Below, piece by piece: positions 51,236-60,658 of a DNA stretch of 64,000 nucleotides. A program made the position numbers and the translations under genes. The stretch is from assembly GCA_964368965.1 (NCBI GenBank), contig CAYJDR010000002.1, positions 62,001-126,000 on the forward strand. Reading direction: 5' to 3'. The number at the start of each line of letters is the position of its first letter. The stretch's first letter is position 1. The notes beneath the pieces were generated by a model. It worked only from the letters and a program-made list of their open reading frames with translations. It was not told where the DNA came from and made no database searches. Origin of the DNA: CAYJDR01 sp964368965. Its GTDB lineage: Bacteria; Chrysiogenota; Deferribacteres; Deferribacterales; Mucispirillaceae.

Positions 51236-53134
51236 TTAGAAGTAATAACGCCATGAAAGCGATATATCGTCATAATATTCGTCGAAATTGAAGCGCCTTT
51301 CAAATTGAACAAGCACTGAATTGTTCTGCGTAACGGGCAACACATACGACAATATCGCGCCATAATCATGCTCGCCTTTGCCTAATACATAATATGTATA
51401 GTCTACCTCAGCAAGTGTTTTGCCCCAGCCCAACTCATACGAAATACCAACATCGCCACCGACACCAATACCGTAGCCATTTTCATATCCGCTAGAAAAT
51501 GCAACCTCTGCTATTGCCAAGCCCCATACATAAACATCATCAAGTAGCTCATATGTTAAACCAACGCCACCATCTATATATGTGACGAATTTTTCGCCGT
51601 CCTTAAACTGTTTCTGCTTACCTGCAAGCTCAACACGATATGATGCTTCTGTCAATGTCCTTGAGATAGGGATTAGCGTTTTTAGCCCTACAATCTTCAT
51701 GTTATTTAACTTAATGTCGCCACGTACACTATCCCAACGTAAGTTGAAATCAAGTGCCGATATTTCACTATTAGCTATATAGCCCGCATCAACATCATAT
51801 AATGAATGGAACGAAACCCTGTAACCAACTTCTGTAAAAAATCTGCCATCATAAGTACCTGCGCCTAATGTAACACGCTGAATATCATGCCCTAAGTGTG
51901 GCGGTGTAGATATTAGTGGCCTATAATTTGTTTTCACGCCTAGCTTTGCACGTGCTTGCAAATATGTTATAAATTCATGATTATATGCGTTCCATGTTTC
52001 TTCATCGCTCAAGCCTTTTTGCACATATCTATCTTGCATAACTTCGACTGCTAAGTCATACATTGACGCCTTTAACCTATCAGAAAAGTCTGATGAAGCG
52101 ATTGCGTCAATAGGCTTAACGCCTGTGCCAACGTCAAGCGCTAAGTCGATACTTGGCGCTGGCAAAGCACGTGCGATGTTATCAATCTTAGAGGCTAGTG
52201 ATGGGCGATATGACTCACCAGTTATCATGCCAGCTTCATACATTACCTTGACAGTATCTGTTGGTGCTTCATAAAATATTGTTGTAGCAAGTTCAACATC
52301 TGGCCTGACAACCTCAAACAACATCAATAAATTGTATGAGCAGTTCTCATCAAAAAACCAATAATCAGATAATATGTTTTGCAACTCATATAAATGGTCG
52401 AAAAGTTTTAAAGTTTCCTCTTTAGATAAGTTGAGGTTGTATTCCCAAATATCACGTTTGTCAAGGTTAGCATACTCATAAATCGTTTTAGAGTATGGCT
52501 CCATTGAATAAACTGCTGGCATCAGCCCGATAATACCGTTGATTGTCTTATCTAAAAAGCTTGGCTCTTCAGGTAGCACTGCACCATAAGTCACAGCATA
52601 TGCAAGTAAAGGCTGGTTTGTTGAGTTGTTTAGGCGCAACAATGTGTGCCCAAACATAGATGCAGGCCTACTAACATACATAAACGGGAACACTAATGTA
52701 ACGGACGTTGGGTCCATGTCACGTTTTAGCTCCTCATACCTTGTGCATGTTATTGCTGGTAGTTGGCTTTCGTCAACGCCTAACCGCTCAATGATATAAT
52801 TACGCCTAGCTGGGAACACACAATATGCGTGCTCTTCTTCAACAATAGAGCCATTGTCGGCAAATATTGCATTGATAGTTGCTTCTAGTTCAGCTTGTTT
52901 ATTATGTTTTCCATCATCACTCAGAAAAAAACGCTCATCATCAATCAAACTGCGATTGCCTGATAAAAAGTTGTATTTATAATGAAGTAGAGTTTCCCAC
53001 TGTTTATCATCTGACATGCTTATAGACCTTGACTTTTCAATCAAGCTATTAACATAGACCTCGTCTGCAAATGATAAACTTGGCAAGAATATAAAAACTG
53101 TAAGAATGATTAATAATGAACTAATAAAACGCAA
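51236..53134 (-). CDS. DUF4105 periplasmic domain fused to probable outer-membrane beta-barrel
   Basis: 632 residues with a signal peptide (MRFISSLLIILTVFIFLPSLSFA). Residues 90-290 match DUF4105 (PASMFGHTLLRLNN, then FDENCSYNLL), a cysteine-peptidase-like fold whose His and Cys are seen in GHTLLRL and NCSYN. The last 230 residues are alternating strands ending in SWRYYF with a terminal Phe, as in outer-membrane barrels. It is likely an envelope protein facing the periplasm. The biochemical role is unknown to me. It is a single gene with its own terminator. Confidence 0.82.
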   Translation of the reverse strand: MRFISSLLIILTVFIFLPSLSFADEVYVNSLIEKSRSISMSDDKQWETLLHYKYNFLSGNRSLIDDERFFLSDDGKHNKQAELEATINAIFADNGSIVEEEHAYCVFPARRNYIIERLGVDESQLPAITCTRYEELKRDMDPTSVTLVFPFMYVSRPASMFGHTLLRLNNSTNQPLLAYAVTYGAVLPEEPSFLDKTINGIIGLMPAVYSMEPYSKTIYEYANLDKRDIWEYNLNLSKEETLKLFDHLYELQNILSDYWFFDENCSYNLLMLFEVVRPDVELATTIFYEAPTDTVKVMYEAGMITGESYRPSLASKIDNIARALPAPSIDLALDVGTGVKPIDAIASSDFSDRLKASMYDLAVEVMQDRYVQKGLSDEETWNAYNHEFITYLQARAKLGVKTNYRPLISTPPHLGHDIQRVTLGAGTYDGRFFTEVGYRVSFHSLYDVDAGYIANSEISALDFNLRWDSVRGDIKLNNMKIVGLKTLIPISRTLTEASYRVELAGKQKQFKDGEKFVTYIDGGVGLTYELLDDVYVWGLAIAEVAFSSGYENGYGIGVGGDVGISYELGWGKTLAEVDYTYYVLGKGEHDYGAILSYVLPVTQNNSVLVQFERRFNFDEYYDDISLSWRYYF

Positions 53135-53161
53135 CTTAGCACCTATGATTATATATGATTA

Positions 53162-53187
53162 AAAAAAAACCACCCCGTAAGGAGTGG
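53162..53187 (-). terminator. Terminator of DUF3015 gene
   Basis: On the minus strand CCACTCC, TTAC, GGGGTGG (53187-53170), then a run of nine T. Confidence 0.92.
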
Positions 53188-53209
53188 CCTTCAGTATAAT
53201 TAAATTATA

Positions 53210-53668
53210 TTATAATAATTCAACAACTTTGTTAGCAACGTCTGCTGATTGTACATCTGCTGTTGGGAAGATGTAAGCAAAGTTAGCTTGTAGAGTTGAG
53301 CTGTAAGCATCAACGTCAGCAACTTCTAGCATAGAAGCTAATGTAGATAAAGTTTCGCCATTACCTTGAGCGATATCTTTAGCTAAGCTATCCATGTTAG
53401 TGTTAACGAATTCGTAAACTTCAGCGCTAACAACATGGTTGATGTTACCGATACAACCAACTGTACCAGTAGTGATCGAGAATTGGCCAGATAAAGAAGC
53501 GTTTGTGAAGTTAGCTAAAGTTTGGATTAACCAACCGTTAGTGCCAGACTTCATAGTGCTTTCGAATACTAATGTGCCAACGCCGCAACCTAAGTTGTGG
53601 TTGTAGTTAGCGAATGCAGGCGCAGCCATAATAGCCACTAAAGAAATTGCTAATAATAATTTTTTCAT
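53210..53668 (-). CDS. DUF3015 periplasmic protein
   Basis: 152 residues with a signal peptide (MKKLLLAISLVAIMAAPAFA). The mature protein starts NYNHNLGCGVGTLVFE and has two cysteines (LGCGVG and GTVGCIGN), as in the DUF3015 family. Codon choice is strongly biased toward a few codons, much like the ribosomal genes here, which suggests high expression. It has a near-consensus promoter (53742-53714) and a strong terminator, so it is a monocistronic, abundant envelope protein. Its function is unknown. Confidence 0.85.
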   Translation of the reverse strand: MKKLLLAISLVAIMAAPAFANYNHNLGCGVGTLVFESTMKSGTNGWLIQTLANFTNASLSGQFSITTGTVGCIGNINHVVSAEVYEFVNTNMDSLAKDIAQGNGETLSTLASMLEVADVDAYSSTLQANFAYIFPTADVQSADVANKVVELL

Positions 53669-53713
53669 ATTATTATTCCTCCTTTTAATTTTTTGGGTTT
53701 TACCCGTTCTGTA

Positions 53714-53742
53714 TTTTTATCACTATATTTCATCATTGTCAA
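53714..53742 (-). promoter_or_regulatory. Promoter of DUF3015 gene
   Basis: On the minus strand TTGACA (53742-53737), 17-nt spacer, TAAAAA (53719-53714). Confidence 0.65.
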
Positions 53743-53825
53743 GCGACTAAATTAAAAAACGACACAAAAACATCAGTTTATCTTGATTTTTATACCTATA
53801 TTTCATAAATACTTAATATTTTTTA

Positions 53826-54299
53826 TCATTTTTCAAACAACAACTTAACAATTTTTACACTTCCATGTTTATCTATGGCTACTTCTACAAGGGTTTTATC
53901 GCGCAGTTTTGTTTCAATTTCTTTACCTGTTCCCTCTTTCACATAGTACTGTTCGATGCCATATTTTATGCGCCCATCTTCAACAATACCCTTCATATAC
54001 AAGATGTATGAATATGGTTTTTTAGTTGTCACCCTATCTCGATATGCCTCGCCACTGCCCTTATCGACATCTAATATTGTATAAACGGTTGTGCCTTCCT
54101 CAAACTCATATGGGTATAGTTTGCTAATTTCATAATCTAATATAACATAATCACCCTTTATTAAATCACGTGGGTCTATGGGTACAGTTTTTAGCAGCAC
54201 TATTTCGCCTGTTCTTAGCGTATATTCGTTCATTGCAACCATTGTGGCGATGACGATAACCCATGCAGACAATATTATATATGTTATTTTCTTTCTCAT
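53826..54299 (-). CDS. GDYXXLXY domain membrane-anchored protein
   Basis: 157 residues with one N-terminal membrane helix. The motif GDYVILDYEIS (49-59) defines the GDYXXLXY family, which is usually encoded next to DUF2157 proteins. That is the case here, with a 4-nt overlap. The remainder is a beta-rich extracytoplasmic domain. A joint role for the pair in the membrane is likely but undefined. Confidence 0.88.
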   Translation of the reverse strand: MRKKITYIILSAWVIVIATMVAMNEYTLRTGEIVLLKTVPIDPRDLIKGDYVILDYEISKLYPYEFEEGTTVYTILDVDKGSGEAYRDRVTTKKPYSYILYMKGIVEDGRIKYGIEQYYVKEGTGKEIETKLRDKTLVEVAIDKHGSVKIVKLLFEK

Positions 54300-55462
54300 G
54301 CTGTTTGCTCGCTTTCTTTATGTTTTGACTTTAACTGCTTTCTTTGCCTTTCTAAAAATTTAGCGATCACAAACAATATTACACCACCAATTATAAAGAA
54401 AAGCGTCTTATCCATAAAGCTCCAGCTGAGCCTAACGTATGTAACAGCTATATATAATGTCAACAAACTCGATGCCACGTCCAACAATTTTATGCTTTCA
54501 TATATGTGCGCAAACTTAAACGCACCAACAACTGTAGCTATGATTAGCGCATGAGCTATCAGCAACATCAAAATACTATTTAACTCAAACGAAATGATTG
54601 ATGAGCAATATATCGCAAACATTATCACATATATATGCTCTAGCTTTGTCACAGTATCTTTCACATTGTTGAAAAAGTAGCTAACAGCACTAACTAACGC
54701 AATCGCTATAAAATGATGTGCAATCATTTTTGCTTCAACTAGTTCCATTGTCCCAAAATTATCAATCACAATAAATATTATCATTGATAGCGATATCGCT
54801 TGCATACCTATAACTTTGTATGACATAGAAAATGCAAAATAACACTCCTTTATGAAAGAAATATTGCCCAACATATAGAAAAACGCACCAAACAACGCTG
54901 GCAATAGAACAAAAGGTTCATCACTGTACAATGAAAATACCCACTCGCCATAATATGAAATATACCACACGGCAAAAAGCGCCATGCTTAGCAGATTTAC
55001 AGCAATCAAGTTGAATAAATATGCAACTGGTAGCACACTCAAGAGCCACATCAAGAAAAACACTGATGCATGTGCTTCTGTGTTATATACCTGCCCTATT
55101 AACGCATACGTCGCACCAATCAATATCGTTGATAGAAATACGAACGCTTTACCCATTAAAACATGTGACTTTTTCTCGTAAGCAAATTTGTAGCCTAAAA
55201 CATAAAATGCAACTGTCACCGCCGACAAACTAATTATGCGCAATAATGGCGAGTTCATAAACAGTTCAACAATCCAATCGTTAGACGCTATAAACGTAAT
55301 GACGCCTAACCCTACAAGCAGCGCACCGAGAGAATATAACAGTATCAACGTACGTTTTCGCTGAATGTTTGCTTTAGTATCTTTTATGTCGTTAAGCATT
55401 TCTTCAGCTTGAACGTCTGATATTAAACCGCGCTCAAGCCATTTATTTATATGTTTTTCCAT
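54296..55462 (-). CDS. DUF2157 family membrane protein
   Basis: 388 residues. A cytoplasmic N-terminus (KHINKWLERGLISDVQAEEMLNDI) is followed by about ten membrane segments, the DUF2157 layout. It overlaps the GDYXXLXY gene by 4 nt and is divergent from lgt. The family function is not established. It ends in a basic tail. Confidence 0.85.
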   Translation of the reverse strand: MEKHINKWLERGLISDVQAEEMLNDIKDTKANIQRKRTLILLYSLGALLVGLGVITFIASNDWIVELFMNSPLLRIISLSAVTVAFYVLGYKFAYEKKSHVLMGKAFVFLSTILIGATYALIGQVYNTEAHASVFFLMWLLSVLPVAYLFNLIAVNLLSMALFAVWYISYYGEWVFSLYSDEPFVLLPALFGAFFYMLGNISFIKECYFAFSMSYKVIGMQAISLSMIIFIVIDNFGTMELVEAKMIAHHFIAIALVSAVSYFFNNVKDTVTKLEHIYVIMFAIYCSSIISFELNSILMLLIAHALIIATVVGAFKFAHIYESIKLLDVASSLLTLYIAVTYVRLSWSFMDKTLFFIIGGVILFVIAKFLERQRKQLKSKHKESEQTA

Positions 55463-55481
55463 AGGTATCCTTATTTTTCAT

Positions 55482-55509
55482 TTGACCTATAGTATCAAAT
55501 GCATATACT
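55482..55509 (+). promoter_or_regulatory. Promoter of lgt
   Basis: TTGACC (55482-55487), 16-nt spacer, TATACT (55504-55509). An ATG at 55499 lies within this promoter, so translation should begin at 55541. Confidence 0.6.
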
Positions 55510-55540
55510 ATATACAATATTTAATTTGACGGAGCATGTA

Positions 55541-56503
55541 ATGCAACCAGTATTTTTCTCGATAGGTGGACTAGATATCCGCTTTTACAGTTTATGTTAT
55601 ATAGTTGGACTACTTTTAACAGTTTATTTATCAAGGCGTAGGGCTATTTCACTAGGCTACGACGGTGATAAGTTTGAAAATATAATCTTCGCAACATTTG
55701 TTATAGGCTTATTGGGCGCTAGGCTCTACTATGTTGGACTAAAGTGGGACTATTTCTCGCAGCACCCAGCTGAAATACTAGCTATATGGCAAGGTGGCCT
55801 TGCTATACATGGTGGTGTTATTGGCGGTGCATTAGGACTTCTGTTCATGGCGAAACGCTACAATATAACTTTTTTAACAATAACTGACATAGGCACACCA
55901 TGGCTTATATTAGCCCAAGGTATCGGCAGGCTTGGCAACTTTGCAAACGGTGAAGCACACGGCGTACCAACGCTTACGCCTCCGTCATTAATCTTTACAA
56001 TAAAGCCACAGTTCACAGAGTTTTGGAACAACTTGCTTTCACAATTTAGTTTAACTAACCACCCTGAGAGCATCTCTAAACTTTACTCTATCGCCTCAGC
56101 TGAGAATGCGACAACTATACTAAACGGCAAAGAGTATTTAATAAAAGAATATGTACCATGGGGCATAAGCTTCCCAGCAACATATATGCCACCAGCGTAT
56201 ATGGACTTTGGCGTATTGCCTGTCCACCCTACGTTTTTTTATGAGTTGGTATTGAACGTGATTGCTGCACTTATCATGTATTATTTCTTTTGGCGTAAGG
56301 ATAAGTGGATCGGCTTAGGCATGATATCAGGCATTTACCTAATTTCATACGGCTTAATTCGTGGATTTGTTACGTTTTTCAGAGCAGATGATTTAATGGT
56401 TGGCTTTCTACGAGCACCACATATAGCAAGTGTTGCGTTTATTTTAGTTGGAACTATCTTAGTTATTTACGGTCTAAAAAAAAGTAATACACCACAATCA
56501 TAA
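55541..56503 (+). CDS. lgt: Prolipoprotein diacylglyceryl transferase
   Basis: 320 residues from the ATG at 55541 (GGAG at 55531-55534). It has several membrane segments, GGLAIHGGVIGGALG, and the signature RLGNFANGEAHG, with the second half ending at LSYGLIRGFVTFFRADD-like sequence. It transfers diacylglycerol from phosphatidylglycerol to the lipobox cysteine of lipoproteins, such as the Big_2 and TlpA-like lipoproteins of this window. It is longer than the usual 260-290 because of a periplasmic insert of about 60 residues after the signature. Confidence 0.95.
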   Translation: MQPVFFSIGGLDIRFYSLCYIVGLLLTVYLSRRRAISLGYDGDKFENIIFATFVIGLLGARLYYVGLKWDYFSQHPAEILAIWQGGLAIHGGVIGGALGLLFMAKRYNITFLTITDIGTPWLILAQGIGRLGNFANGEAHGVPTLTPPSLIFTIKPQFTEFWNNLLSQFSLTNHPESISKLYSIASAENATTILNGKEYLIKEYVPWGISFPATYMPPAYMDFGVLPVHPTFFYELVLNVIAALIMYYFFWRKDKWIGLGMISGIYLISYGLIRGFVTFFRADDLMVGFLRAPHIASVAFILVGTILVIYGLKKSNTPQS

Positions 56504-56549
56504 TTTGCAATAATATATAATGTATTATAGCATATATTAGGAGAACATC

Positions 56550-57107
56550 ATGAGTAAAAAAGTTTTAGTTTTATTAGCAGAGGGGTTCGAACCACTAGAA
56601 GCAATAGGCTCTATGGACGTTATGCTGCGCGCAGAGCTAGATGTTACGATAGCTGCTGTCGGCGGCAATAAGAAAGTTACAAGTTCTTTAAGCAAAATTT
56701 CACTCGACACCGATATACTTGTAGAAGAAGTGAACGCGGCTGATTATGATGCTGTTGTTATGCCTGGCGGTATCCCTGGCTCAACAAACTTGCAAACATC
56801 ACCTGAAGTTATAAAAATTGTGCAAGATATGAACGCACAAGGCAAATATGTTTGTGCAATGTGTGCGGCACCTATCGTGCTTGCAACTGCGGGCGTGCTT
56901 GAGGGCAAAAACTTCACATGCTACCCAGCTTTCCTAAACCAGATCAACGCAGGTAAACATATTGATGGTGAACTAGCTGTCACAGATGGCAACGTCATCA
57001 CAGCTATTGGGCCTGCTGCCGCAGCTCAATTTGGGTTTGCGATTGTTACAGCGCTACTTGGCGCAGATACTGCCGATGCTATCGCAAAAGGCATGCTTTA
57101 TAAATAA
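56550..57107 (+). CDS. DJ-1/PfpI family protein (YajL-like)
   Basis: 185 residues. EGFEPLEAIG holds the conserved Glu (E17). VCAMCAAP holds the nucleophile C105, with the His-containing turn replaced as in DJ-1. GGIPGSTNL is another family block. DJ-1/YajL proteins are cytoplasmic and linked to oxidative stress and glyoxal-type damage; the exact reaction is disputed. AGGAG precedes the start. The next gene follows after 2 nt. Confidence 0.9.
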   Translation: MSKKVLVLLAEGFEPLEAIGSMDVMLRAELDVTIAAVGGNKKVTSSLSKISLDTDILVEEVNAADYDAVVMPGGIPGSTNLQTSPEVIKIVQDMNAQGKYVCAMCAAPIVLATAGVLEGKNFTCYPAFLNQINAGKHIDGELAVTDGNVITAIGPAAAAQFGFAIVTALLGADTADAIAKGMLYK

Positions 57108-57109
57108 CA

Positions 57110-57916
57110 ATGTTAAATAATAAGAAAGTATCACTAGCACTTGGGAGTGGCTCTGCAAAAGGAGCTGCTCACATTGGTGTTATCGAAACACTTCATAAAA
57201 ATGACTACGAAATCACCGCTATCGCTGGCACTAGTATCGGTGCGGTCGTCGCTACATTCTACGCACTTGGCAAGCTAGAAGAGCTTAAGGAATGGTTCAC
57301 AAGCTTCGACAAAGTTAAAACATTCAAGATTCTGGACATCTCGTTCGGTGGCGGGCTAATGTCTGGCAATAAGTTCATGAAAGGTATTGAAGAAATTATT
57401 GGCCATGCTCGCTTCGAGGATACAGACATACCTCTATATATCGTCGCAACAAACTTAACTCTCGGCACGCGTGAAATTTTCTCGAAGGGCGAGATACTGC
57501 CAGCTATCCGTGCAAGTATATCTGTGCCAGGCATGTTTAAGCCGTTTAAGCATAAAGGTCACTACTATGTTGATGGCGCTGTAACTGCACCTGTACCTGT
57601 GGAAGCACTTGCTACAAACAAACATAAAAACATTGTAGCAGTCAACTTGCAATATGATGATGGATTTGATGAAAAAATAGACATGGGCATGCTCTCTGTA
57701 GCAAGTCGCTCTATAGAGATACTTTCAAAACACTTATCAACAAGGCAAATGCTTGAAGCAAAAATTGTCATTGTTCCAACTTTAGTTGATGTAAAGATGT
57801 TTGACATGCACCGCTCGGAAGAACTTATCCTTGAAGGCGCAAGAGCAACACAAATCGCTATCGACAATGGTGGCTTAGACCCAGAGTGGAAGCAGTTCCT
57901 AAGAAAACAACTGCCA
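57110..57916 (+). CDS. Patatin-like phospholipase (RssA/YchK-like), 3' end lost in assembly gap
   Basis: 269 residues are visible before the N-gap; the true end is unknown. The oxyanion loop GSGSAKGAAHIG, the nucleophile motif GTSIGAV and the catalytic DGAVTAPVPV are all present, so the active site is complete. Bacterial patatins of this size hydrolyse phospholipids or lysophospholipids at the inner membrane. It follows the DJ-1-like gene by 2 nt. Confidence 0.85.
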
Positions 57917-58016
57917 NNNNNNNNNNNNNNNNNNNNNNNNNNNNNNNNNNNNNNNNNNNNNNNNNNNNNNNNNNNNNNNNNNNNNNNNNNNNNNNNNNNN
58001 NNNNNNNNNNNNNNNN
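57917..58016. other. Assembly gap, 100 N
   Basis: Exactly 100 unknown bases, a typical scaffold join. It cuts the 3' ends of the convergent patatin and DUF493 genes. Open frames that run through the N stretch in either direction are artefacts, and the true distance is not known. Confidence 0.98.
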
Positions 58017-58245
58017 CCTTTATACTCGCATATGTCGCTTCCAGCTCTTCATAATCCATAACGACTGTTGTAACGGAATAGCTGATATATTTGCCACCTG
58101 AGCTTTCTTTCTTGTCGTAATTCACTGCTTTTTCTTCTTCATTGAACAAGCTTTTTAAATCTTTTTCAAACTGTTCAGAGCTTTCGCCAACTACTTTAAA
58201 TGTATATACTGCTGGGAACTCTTGTAATTCTTTCATTGTAGACAT
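58017..58245 (-). CDS. DUF493 (YbeD-like) protein, 3' end lost in assembly gap
   Basis: About 76 residues visible, starting MSTMKELQEFPAVYTFKVVGESSEQFEKDL and containing SGGKYISYSVTTVVMDYEELEATYASI. This is the DUF493/YbeD small ACT-like fold, usually about 90 residues, so only the end is missing. Its function is unknown. It overlaps the upstream radical SAM gene by 13 nt, which suggests co-expression. Confidence 0.8.
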
Positions 58246-59393
58246 GCTTTATCACCTTTTTCTATACGCCCGAAAACTCTGCCTATGCCTTCAAGCGATT
58301 TTACTAACTTAATTAACCTTTGTGGAACTTCTGTTGGTTGTTCATTTGCCCATTTGCTACCAGGCAATGTATCAAACGGGTGCGAATGGATGGTAACTTT
58401 ACCTTTCCAACGCTCTATGAAATTATATGTGTCATTATAACTTTCTTCATCTTCATAAGGCAATCCGAAGATTAAATCAACTACTATTTCAAAGTTTTTA
58501 TCAAGCAATAGCTCTATCGCTCGCTCTGTTTCCTCAATGCCTGATCTTCTGTGCATAACTTTTTGCATACGTGGCGATGCACTCTGCAAACCTAACACCA
58601 TTAACTTGTTATCGCAATATTCAACAAGCATATCAACAAGCTCTTTTGATACTCCGCTTGGGTCTAGCTCTGATGGGAACGTGCCATAAAATAGCTTGCC
58701 GTTATTGCCTATTAAGCTACGCACACTCGATAAAAGTTGCTCAATCGCCACTAAGTTTACACCACCGTCATACATATAGCTTGAAGCATCTGGCGCTATA
58801 AACCTTGCATCTGCAAAACCTTTACGACTTAATGCAAACTGAATTTCTGATAAAATCAACTCAATACTGCGAAAACGCAACTTACCCTTAAATAGCTGTG
58901 GTGTTTGGCAATATGTGCAACCTGATGGGCAACCACGCATAATCTCGATAGGCCCAAGCATGATATTTTTACGGGGAAACACTATGAAGTCATCTAAGTT
59001 TTCAACACGTGTCCCTTTTATCAGCCCTGTAGCTTTTCCATCGTCAGCTTGCTCTACGATATCTTTTATCGTTATTTCGCCTTCGCCTGTAACGATAGCA
59101 TCAAAACAATCTTGCATATCTTCTGGCAACGCTGTCACATGCACGCCACCAGCAACTAAATTTAAATCTTTAAAACTTTCACGCAACAATTTTGCATACG
59201 CTCTATAAAACTCTGAACGCCCTGTTGCAAACGATATCAAAACAAGGTCGCCATTTTCAATAAAGTCTATCGCCCTTTTGTTTGGGTCGTATACAAAATA
59301 TTCCCTTTCAGGAAACCACTTTTCAAATGCTGAAACAAGCGCCCTTATGGAATGCTTGTTCAATTTATCTTTTAAAAATACTACACGGCGCAT
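58233..59393 (-). CDS. B12-binding domain radical SAM protein
   Basis: 386 residues. Residues 1-125 look like a cobalamin-binding Rossmann domain (LNLVAGGVHVTALPEDM, FDAIVTGEGE). The radical SAM core has C155, C159 and C162 (GCPSGCTYC). The C-terminal part contains VDLIFGLPYEDEESY, as in methylthiotransferase-like and TIGR04013-type enzymes. The substrate is unknown. The start overlaps the nfeD stop (TAATG) and the end overlaps DUF493. Confidence 0.85.
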   Translation of the reverse strand: MRRVVFLKDKLNKHSIRALVSAFEKWFPEREYFVYDPNKRAIDFIENGDLVLISFATGRSEFYRAYAKLLRESFKDLNLVAGGVHVTALPEDMQDCFDAIVTGEGEITIKDIVEQADDGKATGLIKGTRVENLDDFIVFPRKNIMLGPIEIMRGCPSGCTYCQTPQLFKGKLRFRSIELILSEIQFALSRKGFADARFIAPDASSYMYDGGVNLVAIEQLLSSVRSLIGNNGKLFYGTFPSELDPSGVSKELVDMLVEYCDNKLMVLGLQSASPRMQKVMHRRSGIEETERAIELLLDKNFEIVVDLIFGLPYEDEESYNDTYNFIERWKGKVTIHSHPFDTLPGSKWANEQPTEVPQRLIKLVKSLEGIGRVFGRIEKGDKACLQ

Positions 59394-60643
59394 TAAATCT
59401 TTTTTACCCTCAACATCATGCCTTCGCTCGACACGACCTCTACTTTATCATCTATCATTATGCTTGCATCTTGCTGCATTTCTGCGTCCCAAATTTCGCC
59501 GTGCAATGTAACTTTACCTGTGTTACCTTGCCACTCGATAACTTTCGCATGCTCACCAACCATGCTGTCCATGCCGTTAAAGTTTTTACGGCGTAAATCA
59601 CCTATAATGAGCCTACCTATCACAAGTGACACGGCAAGCACTGTACCTAATATCGCAAACACAAAGAAATGCGAAACGGCTATACCTGTTGCATCTACTG
59701 TATCAAACATCATGCGTATGCCAAAGAACATCGCAACCATGCCTGATAAAAATAAAACGCCGAAGCTTGTCACAAACATCTCTGCAATCAACAACGCAAC
59801 ACCTAGCAATATAATCGCAAATGATATCATATTCACTGGGATAAAGTTTGAACCTATCACAAACAATATAAATGCAATCGCACCAATGCCACCGAACACG
59901 AACGTACCAGGAAGCTTCACCTCAAGCCCAACCATAAGCATAGCTATGAAAAATAGTGCTGCTAAAATATTTGGGTCAGACAATACCGACAAAACTTGCT
60001 CTGTAAAAGATATCTCAAACGGTACAAGCGTAACACTCTCAACACCTAAGTATGCAACAACTGCCGATTGCAAAGTTTCACCGCTTGGTAGCACTTTATC
60101 AATCACTTTTGCATTAAGCGCTTCTGTGGCTGTTAAGCTTTTAGAGTCTGCAACCATTGATTCCGCAACTTCAATATTTCTGCCACGCTTTTCTGCAATC
60201 GTCTTTACAAATGCAATAGTATCGTTTAGCACTTTGTTGCCAAGCTCGCCTTCAACATCGCTACCATCGCCAGCGATTGGGTGTGCAGCGCCTATATTAG
60301 TGCTTTCTGCCATAACTGCATAATTCGCAGCAAGTGTTATAAACACACCAGCAGATCCCGCCCTTGCGCCTGAGTCACCAACATAGACAATCACAGGAAC
60401 TTTGCTATTCAACATTAACGACACAATCTCGCGTGTGGCATCAAGCACTCCACCAGGTGTATCAAGCTTTATAACAACGGCAACATTGCCAGATTGTTCA
60501 GCCTCAGCAATAGCACGTTCGATAATATTTTTCGTAGCATTAGTGATAACGCCATCAACATCAACAAGTGTTGCAGTATTTGCTTGAGCAAGTGCAACTT
60601 GTGCAACAATCATCATAATTAAAGCATAAAATATACGCTTCAT
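59393..60643 (-). CDS. NfeD family membrane serine protease (ClpP-like plus NfeD domain)
   Basis: 416 residues. A signal peptide is followed by a ClpP-class protease domain with GGVLDATREI and GSAGVFITLAANYAVM (nucleophile S97, probable base K137). Next are four to five membrane segments, and an OB-fold NfeD domain forms the last 60 residues (GKVTLHGEIWDAEM). Long NfeD proteins are often paired with SPFH/stomatin genes; none is next door. It is translationally coupled to the B12 radical SAM gene. Confidence 0.9.
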   Translation of the reverse strand: MKRIFYALIMMIVAQVALAQANTATLVDVDGVITNATKNIIERAIAEAEQSGNVAVVIKLDTPGGVLDATREIVSLMLNSKVPVIVYVGDSGARAGSAGVFITLAANYAVMAESTNIGAAHPIAGDGSDVEGELGNKVLNDTIAFVKTIAEKRGRNIEVAESMVADSKSLTATEALNAKVIDKVLPSGETLQSAVVAYLGVESVTLVPFEISFTEQVLSVLSDPNILAALFFIAMLMVGLEVKLPGTFVFGGIGAIAFILFVIGSNFIPVNMISFAIILLGVALLIAEMFVTSFGVLFLSGMVAMFFGIRMMFDTVDATGIAVSHFFVFAILGTVLAVSLVIGRLIIGDLRRKNFNGMDSMVGEHAKVIEWQGNTGKVTLHGEIWDAEMQQDASIMIDDKVEVVSSEGMMLRVKKI

Positions 60644-60658
60644 AGGAAAACCTCGCTA

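Noticed and set aside
57565..58245. Minus-strand frame of 226 residues running through the N gap
   Set aside because: It joins DUF493 to antisense patatin sequence across unknown bases; only 58017-58245 is real coding evidence.
59418..60323. 301-residue plus-strand open frame
   Set aside because: Shadow of the nfeD gene, low-complexity Ser/Thr/Asn/Ile composition, no ribosome site.
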